Shown here: piece by piece, positions 59,656 through 64,000 of the stretch
Numbering within the stretch: the first letter of the stretch is position 1
Layout: each line of letters begins with the position of its first letter
Assembly: GCA_052318935.1 (NCBI GenBank)
Contig: JBQRKO010000004.1
Strand: one strand, 5' to 3'
From: Niallia sp052318935
GTDB lineage: Bacteria > Bacillota > Bacilli > Bacillales > Cytobacillaceae
Length of the DNA: 64,000 nt
Translations under genes and position numbers: made by a program
Notes under the pieces: generated by a model
Told to the model about the DNA's origin: nothing
Database searches by the model: none
What the model saw: the letters and a program-made list of their open reading frames with translations, nothing else

Positions 59656-62259
59656 ATGAATACAACATTAAATCGGGAAAAAGAACTTGATTGTTTTGAT
59701 CTTAATATGAACGATTTAGTGAAAGCAGCAAGCAAAGTTATTGCACCGCTTGGTCCTATTAACACATTTGCAGCACGTAACCCCTGGACGGGTTTGGAAG
59801 ATCAGTCATTTGAACAAGTTGCATGCAAGATGAAAGATACTTGTGATGTAGATATATATCCCAATGATTCGTTGTTGCAGTCTGCACGAAATCGTGGCGA
59901 GATTAATCAAGATTTTCTAGAAAGCAGGCTAAAACACTGGCTTGATTTACAGTCTTTAGAACTGCCACAGAACGTTGCCGAGCAGTTCTGCTGGTCTGCT
60001 CTTACACAGGATAAGCCGCCTTCCAATCTATTAGAAGATCCTGAATTAAAGAGCTTGGCAAAAAATCTAACTAGCTATAAATTCGAGATAACTGAAGAGC
60101 ATTCGGTGCAAACCTATAGTCAGCGCTTAGAACAGCTAGGCGGTGAGAAGGTGGCTCATGATCTCAACCGTCATTTAATTAAATGGTGTAAATTGTTTTT
60201 GGATGAGTCTCAAGCTGTTTGGTCCATGCCAAATCGTGAAGAAGGTTTCTATCATGCGTGGCGGAGACTGGTTCTTTATGATCCAGCACTAAGCAATACG
60301 ATACGTCAGCAGTTCAATAAATGGCCAAAAGATGCTGGCAGTGCTTTAAAGGAGGCATTGCTGCTGCTTAAAATCCCATATTCAGAGATCCAAGGTTATC
60401 TTGAAGCGCATTTACTTTCCTTGCCAGGTTGGGCAGGAATGCTGCTGTGGCGTTCGGAGCATCGAGCTCAAGAACATTCATTGTTAACTGAATATTTGGC
60501 TGTTCGAGTTTCCATGGAGTTGGCCTTAATCAAACCTCATCTTCCCTTGGATGAAAAAAAAGAGGGGGATAAAGCGCTATTAGAATCGTTGATTGCATCT
60601 TGGGTCTACTTTGGTGACCTGTCAATCAATGAATGGATACAGTTATCTTCCGCGGAGCAAACAGCACGTTTGAAGCTTGCTTATCATTTTGATAAAATTG
60701 TCCACAATCAGCTTTGGTTGGAAGCTTGGGAAAAAACATACGAAGATCAATTGATGAACATGATCACATTGAAACAGGCTGCGGCAGCGGAAAATGATAC
60801 TGTATTGGCACAATTTGCATTTTGTATTGATGTGCGTTCAGAGCATTTTCGCCGCAAACTTGAAAAATCAGGTCCTTTTGAAACTTTTGGAACAGCTGGC
60901 TTTTTTGGATTGCCAATTGAAACAAGTAAGCTTGGCAGCAAGCATAGCCATAACTCCTTGCCTGTTATACTAAAGCCGCAATTCAAAGTAAAAGAATCTT
61001 CACCTGAACATGAATTAAAACAATATAAAGAGCGTAAGCATACAGCCTATTCACTCAGCTCAACTTTTAAGAACATGAAAAATAACCTGCTTGCTAGTCT
61101 GGTGCTTCCGGAAGTAAGCGGCCCTTGGCTTAGCTTGCATACGTTGGCTCGCAGCTTTGTTCCACGAACTGCCGGTTATGCTTTCCGTAAAATTCGAAAA
61201 ACGTGGCTGCGCAAACCTTCTACTGAACTTTCGCTTGACCATGAACACATCATAGATGCGGAGTTGCCGGTTGGGTTTTCTGAAGAACAAAAAGTGCAGT
61301 ATGTACGGCAAGCGCTAAAAATGATGGGGCTCACCGATCATTTCGCTCCTTTAGTGGTTATTTGTGGTCATGGAAGTCACAGCACGAACAATCCATATGC
61401 TTCTGCACTGGACTGCGGTGCATGCGGAGGAGCATCAAGTAGATTCAATGCACGTGTACTCGCTACCTTGTGTAATTTGCAGGCAGTGAGGGAAACCCTT
61501 GCAGAAGAAGGGATTTCAATTCCGAAAGATACAGTTTTCGCGGCTGCTGAGCATATCACATCACTTGATGAACTACATTGGATTTATGTTCCTGAACTTT
61601 CAGATGCAGCGGTGGAAGCATTTGAACGTATCCAAGATGCATTGCCAAAAGTTAGTGATGAAGCAAATGCCGAGCGACTATCAAAACTGCCAAATATCTA
61701 CTCTTATCACAAAAATCCAAAGGCTGAGGCGCAGCGCTTTGCAGAAGATTGGAGTGAGGTGCGTCCTGAATGGGGACTGGCGCGCAACGCCGCGTTTATC
61801 ATTGGGGATCGGGAGCTTACGAAAGAGTGCAATTTGAATGGGAGAGCTTTTCTCCAAAACTATAATTGGAAAAAAGATAAGAACGGTGATTTACTTGCAA
61901 ACATTATTGCTGGTCCGGCAACGGTTGCCCAATGGATTAACCTGCAATATTACGCATCTACTGTTGCCCCTCATTATTATGGCAGTGGAAATAAAACGAC
62001 CCAAACAGTGACATCTGGTATTGGCGTAATGCAAGGGAATGCCAGTGACTTATTAACTGGACTTCCTTGGCAGTCCGTGATGCAATCGGATCAAGAGGCT
62101 TATCATGCTCCCCTGCGCTTGTTGGTGGTAATCCAAGCACCGAAGGAGTATGTGGAACGGCTCTTTGATCATAATCCTACTTTTTATCAAAAAATTCAAA
62201 ATGGCTGGATTCGACTTGCGTCCTTTGATCCAGAAGGAAACTGGGAAAGTTGGTCTTAA
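59656..62259 (+). CDS. dabA: DabA, zinc-dependent inorganic-carbon accumulation subunit
   Basis: 867 residues of the DUF2309/YbcC family. Beta-carbonic-anhydrase-like zinc ligands are visible: Cys390 and Asp392 in FCIDVRSEHFRR, and His572 and Cys587 in CGHGSHSTNNPYASALDCGA. N-terminal PLGPINTFAARNPWTGLE and the C-terminal GDLLANIIAGPATVAQWINL are also typical. With DabB it hydrates CO2 to bicarbonate vectorially at the membrane. AGGAGGTAATGTACG precedes the ATG. Confidence 0.95.
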   Translation: MNTTLNREKELDCFDLNMNDLVKAASKVIAPLGPINTFAARNPWTGLEDQSFEQVACKMKDTCDVDIYPNDSLLQSARNRGEINQDFLESRLKHWLDLQSLELPQNVAEQFCWSALTQDKPPSNLLEDPELKSLAKNLTSYKFEITEEHSVQTYSQRLEQLGGEKVAHDLNRHLIKWCKLFLDESQAVWSMPNREEGFYHAWRRLVLYDPALSNTIRQQFNKWPKDAGSALKEALLLLKIPYSEIQGYLEAHLLSLPGWAGMLLWRSEHRAQEHSLLTEYLAVRVSMELALIKPHLPLDEKKEGDKALLESLIASWVYFGDLSINEWIQLSSAEQTARLKLAYHFDKIVHNQLWLEAWEKTYEDQLMNMITLKQAAAAENDTVLAQFAFCIDVRSEHFRRKLEKSGPFETFGTAGFFGLPIETSKLGSKHSHNSLPVILKPQFKVKESSPEHELKQYKERKHTAYSLSSTFKNMKNNLLASLVLPEVSGPWLSLHTLARSFVPRTAGYAFRKIRKTWLRKPSTELSLDHEHIIDAELPVGFSEEQKVQYVRQALKMMGLTDHFAPLVVICGHGSHSTNNPYASALDCGACGGASSRFNARVLATLCNLQAVRETLAEEGISIPKDTVFAAAEHITSLDELHWIYVPELSDAAVEAFERIQDALPKVSDEANAERLSKLPNIYSYHKNPKAEAQRFAEDWSEVRPEWGLARNAAFIIGDRELTKECNLNGRAFLQNYNWKKDKNGDLLANIIAGPATVAQWINLQYYASTVAPHYYGSGNKTTQTVTSGIGVMQGNASDLLTGLPWQSVMQSDQEAYHAPLRLLVVIQAPKEYVERLFDHNPTFYQKIQNGWIRLASFDPEGNWESWS

Positions 62260-62371
62260 TTACTTTCCCAGTTTGATATAAAAGCCTAGTGAGAACCCAG
62301 TGATATAAAACGAAACAAATATTCATATATGTAACTTTTAATAAAGAAAGGGGGAAGGAAAGGGACTTATT

Positions 62372-62737
62372 ATGGATAAATCAAAAGGAACTATTGAAGC
62401 TGATATAAGTAAAGCATTAACTTATTGGGAGAAAAATTATCTTGGACGTGGCTCTATATCTGTTAAATCAGATATTTTACGAGATATGATTATTGTTACA
62501 TTACGTGGTATATTAACCCCTGCTGAATATTCACTATGTAAAGATAAAGAAGGATTACTTTCCGTAAAAAAGAATCGAAATAGTTTGGTGGAATCAGGTC
62601 TAGAAGAATTAAAGGAAATTATATTAACGTTAACAGGTCAAGAAGTAGTGAGTTTTTTTACCGATCTTAGTACACAAACTGGAGAACGAATTATGATCTT
62701 TAAGCTTTCGGGTGACTTACAAGACCAATTGTCATAA
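62372..62737 (+). CDS. DUF2294 protein (YbcI-like)
   Basis: 121 residues: GTIEADISKALTYWEKNYLG, RGSISVKSDILRDMIIVTLR, GILTPAEYSLCKDKEG and FFTDLSTQTGERIMIFKLSG, the pattern of DUF2294. A homologue, ybcI, is encoded with dabA/dabB in B. subtilis. The molecular function is unknown. It lies 112 bp after dabA with AAAGGGGGAAGG upstream, probably in the same operon. Confidence 0.85.
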   Translation: MDKSKGTIEADISKALTYWEKNYLGRGSISVKSDILRDMIIVTLRGILTPAEYSLCKDKEGLLSVKKNRNSLVESGLEELKEIILTLTGQEVVSFFTDLSTQTGERIMIFKLSGDLQDQLS

Positions 62738-62852
62738 ATCGTTAGATACGTTTAAAACAATGATTATTTTACTATATCATTCAAGTTTTGCTGCTTAATC
62801 ATTTTAAATTATCGACTGAAGCGAAATTCAAATTATTAATGGGGTGACTTTG

Positions 62853-63353
62853 ATGCATATTGATAAAAAGAAAAAAGTTCTATATTTGATTGGAATAGAG
62901 CACAATTTGGACCATCTAATGAAGCTGGAGACCAATATTAATCCAGAAAATATCATTATCTTACAAAGTTATAATCCAGTAATTTCCCAATCTTTTGGCG
63001 ATATAATGAGAGATATTATTGTTGCTGTTTATCAAGAAAAAGTTGAGAAAATATTTGTGGTTGCTGCAAAAGATGATCAGAGGAATACAGAGGATATATT
63101 TAACATAATATCCGAAAACAAAGGATTGCAGGAAAAAATACAAACATTAGATTATCTTTCTAAATATTGCACGCCAGAATTTCCTGAAGGTAGTATAATG
63201 GAATGGTTAGAGGGTAGCAAAACTGTAACTGATGGTGTACAAAATAGTGTTAATATCATTCGTCGTCATCCGTTGATGCCTTCTCATGTAAAGGTTCAAG
63301 GATTAATTATCAACAAAGAAAACGATATACTATCAGAAATTGACACTTTTTGA
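62853..63353 (+). CDS. Beta-carbonic-anhydrase-like protein without zinc ligands
   Basis: 167 residues from the ATG 62853 (GGGGTG upstream). The scaffold of beta-carbonic anhydrase is recognisable: SYNPVISQSFGDIMRDIIVA, VYQEKVEKIFVVAAKDDQRN, IMEWLEGSKTVTDGVQNSVN, IIRRHPLMPSHVKVQGLIIN. Where active enzymes have CMDTR and HHDCG, this protein has GIEHN and AAKDDQ, so all zinc ligands are missing. B. subtilis YbcF occupies the same place after dabA/dabB. It is likely a sensor or structural partner for bicarbonate or the DAB complex rather than an enzyme. Confidence 0.82.
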   Translation: MHIDKKKKVLYLIGIEHNLDHLMKLETNINPENIIILQSYNPVISQSFGDIMRDIIVAVYQEKVEKIFVVAAKDDQRNTEDIFNIISENKGLQEKIQTLDYLSKYCTPEFPEGSIMEWLEGSKTVTDGVQNSVNIIRRHPLMPSHVKVQGLIINKENDILSEIDTF

Positions 63354-63559
63354 GAAATCCTTGCTTTAGATCTGAAAGGGGTAGTTCCACATACAGTTCA
63401 AATCTAACAAAACAAATTTCCTCCAACATGAAAAAACATTTTTCTTTTAGTTGAGTACTCGAAAGGATGATGTTTTTTTGAGAACCCCTAGCCTTCAGAA
63501 GAATTGCAGCGATCTCTATATTCCATAGACCTACAAGACTCGCCAACCAAGATGATGAT

Positions 63560-63742
63560 AAAAAAGTTGAGAAGCTTTACCCCTTTGGATGAAATTAACT
63601 AAAGGGCTGTTTTTATGTCCGAAAGATTAGGAACACCTGAAGTTGAAGTTTATGGTAAAATATTTATCAATAGACTGCAGGGGAATACCCTACATTTTTT
63701 TCCGAAAGAAAAACTACTTATAGGTGGGGATTTTGATGAATA
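63560..63742 (+). mobile_element. Decayed Tn7-like right end with tnsA stub
   Basis: TGATAAAAAAGTTGAG is a site remnant, followed by a hairpin ACCCCTTTG / AAAGGG with CTGTTTTT (63579-63614) and ATG 63615 reading MSERLGTPEVEVYGKIF and on to a stop at 63742. The leader, hairpin and start context (TGTTTTTATGTCC) match the 30384-30427 copy. The frame overlaps the start of the next gene. Confidence 0.6.
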
Positions 63743-64000
63743 GTATTTTTGACAGGGTAATTGATAGGAAGGATACAGCGTCATATAAATGGGGGTATAA
63801 TAAATTTGTTTTTGGAACAGATGATGTTCTCCCGATGTGGGTCGCAGATATGGATTTTCAGCCGCCAGCAGAAGTAGCTGCAGAAATACAAAAACGACTT
63901 GAACATGGGATTTACGGTTATACATACGTACCGAATTCTGCTGCTGATGCGATGATTAATTGGTTTATGAATAGACATAATTGGCAAATTGATCAATCGT
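63736..64000 (+). CDS. MalY/PatB-family C-S lyase, N-terminal part (runs off edge)
   Basis: The first 88 residues of a fold-type I PLP enzyme: FDRVIDRKDTASYKWGYNKF, then DVLPMWVADMDFQPPAEVAA and YGYTYVPNSA, the characteristic MalY/PatB opening. These cystathionine beta-lyase-like enzymes release thiols, ammonia and pyruvate from S-substituted cysteines. TAGGTGGGGA precedes the ATG. The lysine-containing part lies beyond base 64000. Confidence 0.9.
   Translation, partial: MNSIFDRVIDRKDTASYKWGYNKFVFGTDDVLPMWVADMDFQPPAEVAAEIQKRLEHGIYGYTYVPNSAADAMINWFMNRHNWQIDQS

Noticed and set aside
1..64000. rRNA and tRNA genes, prophage structural genes, toxin-antitoxin or restriction systems
   Set aside because: None was recognised on either strand when reading the window; only riboswitch RNAs are supported.

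Overview
The window looks like a chromosomal segment of a low-GC, endospore-forming Bacillaceae (Bacillus sensu lato). The evidence is a four-gene GerA-type germinant receptor operon, Bacillus-type DabB/DabA and YbcF/YbcI-like genes, GGAGG ribosome binding sites, and ZTP and SAM-I riboswitches. It is an accessory, rearranged region: there are no rRNA or tRNA genes, many solo regulators with one or two detoxification enzymes each, and many broken genes.

Layout. 1-4.1 kb: an ABC transporter operon whose permease carries an M1-peptidase-like extracytoplasmic domain, divergent from a small secreted protein. 4.3-7.7 kb: a graveyard with a group II intron fragment, a decayed Tn7-like transposon (ends, tnsA, tnsB lacking its catalytic core), a broken resolvase and other fragments. 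7.7-14.5 kb: an amino-acid permease, a leucine dehydrogenase pseudogene, an orphan pdxS, a GntR regulator and an SHMT-like PLP enzyme, then IS debris. 14.5-19.8 kb: the germinant receptor operon, with one dead and one intact B subunit and a tiny membrane ORF in front. 20-22.3 kb: a DMT exporter, a broken second GntR sharing an operator with the first, an IS66 fragment. 23.7-29.9 kb: a TetR regulator with SDR, alpha/beta hydrolase, Old Yellow Enzyme and MDR reductase genes; two perfect palindromes mark the likely regulon. 30-33.1 kb: a tandem array of small Tn7-like cassettes carrying a ZTP-riboswitch-controlled AICAR formyltransferase and a DinB-family gene. 33.7-42.7 kb: hydrolases, DHFR-like and MDR enzymes, EamA transporter, MarR and HxlR regulators. 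43-46.5 kb: an unrecognised 642-residue protein and a DJ-1/PfpI protein. 46.8-49.3 kb: DUF2271, ApbE and ferric-reductase-like genes. 49.5-55.5 kb: LysR/tautomerase/CMD, MerR/SDR, a SAM-riboswitch-controlled MsrA-like protein without its catalytic cysteine, VOC and Lrp genes. 56-63.4 kb: a PAF-acetylhydrolase-like lipase and the DabB-DabA inorganic-carbon uptake operon with a zinc-ligand-less carbonic-anhydrase-like protein. A MalY/PatB-type lyase runs off the right edge.

Two mobile systems stand out. The first is a family of Tn7-like ends: spaced TTTTGATCAAACTTTATT-type left-end sites and 20-bp-periodic AATAAAGTTTGATCA-type right-end sites, often followed by a hairpin and a short tnsA stub. 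They recur at 4.7, 30.1, 30.3, 32.1-32.3, 33.1, 35.6, 51.2 and 63.6 kb, and in three places a left end abuts a right end with only 4-6 bp between. The second is a 205-219 bp non-autonomous element in four copies, each bounded by GGCTGTTTTC inverted termini and 8-bp target duplications. One copy sits inside one member of a duplicated hxlR locus, while the other member of the duplication keeps the unoccupied site.

All functional calls are read from sequence and family knowledge. No database search was run.
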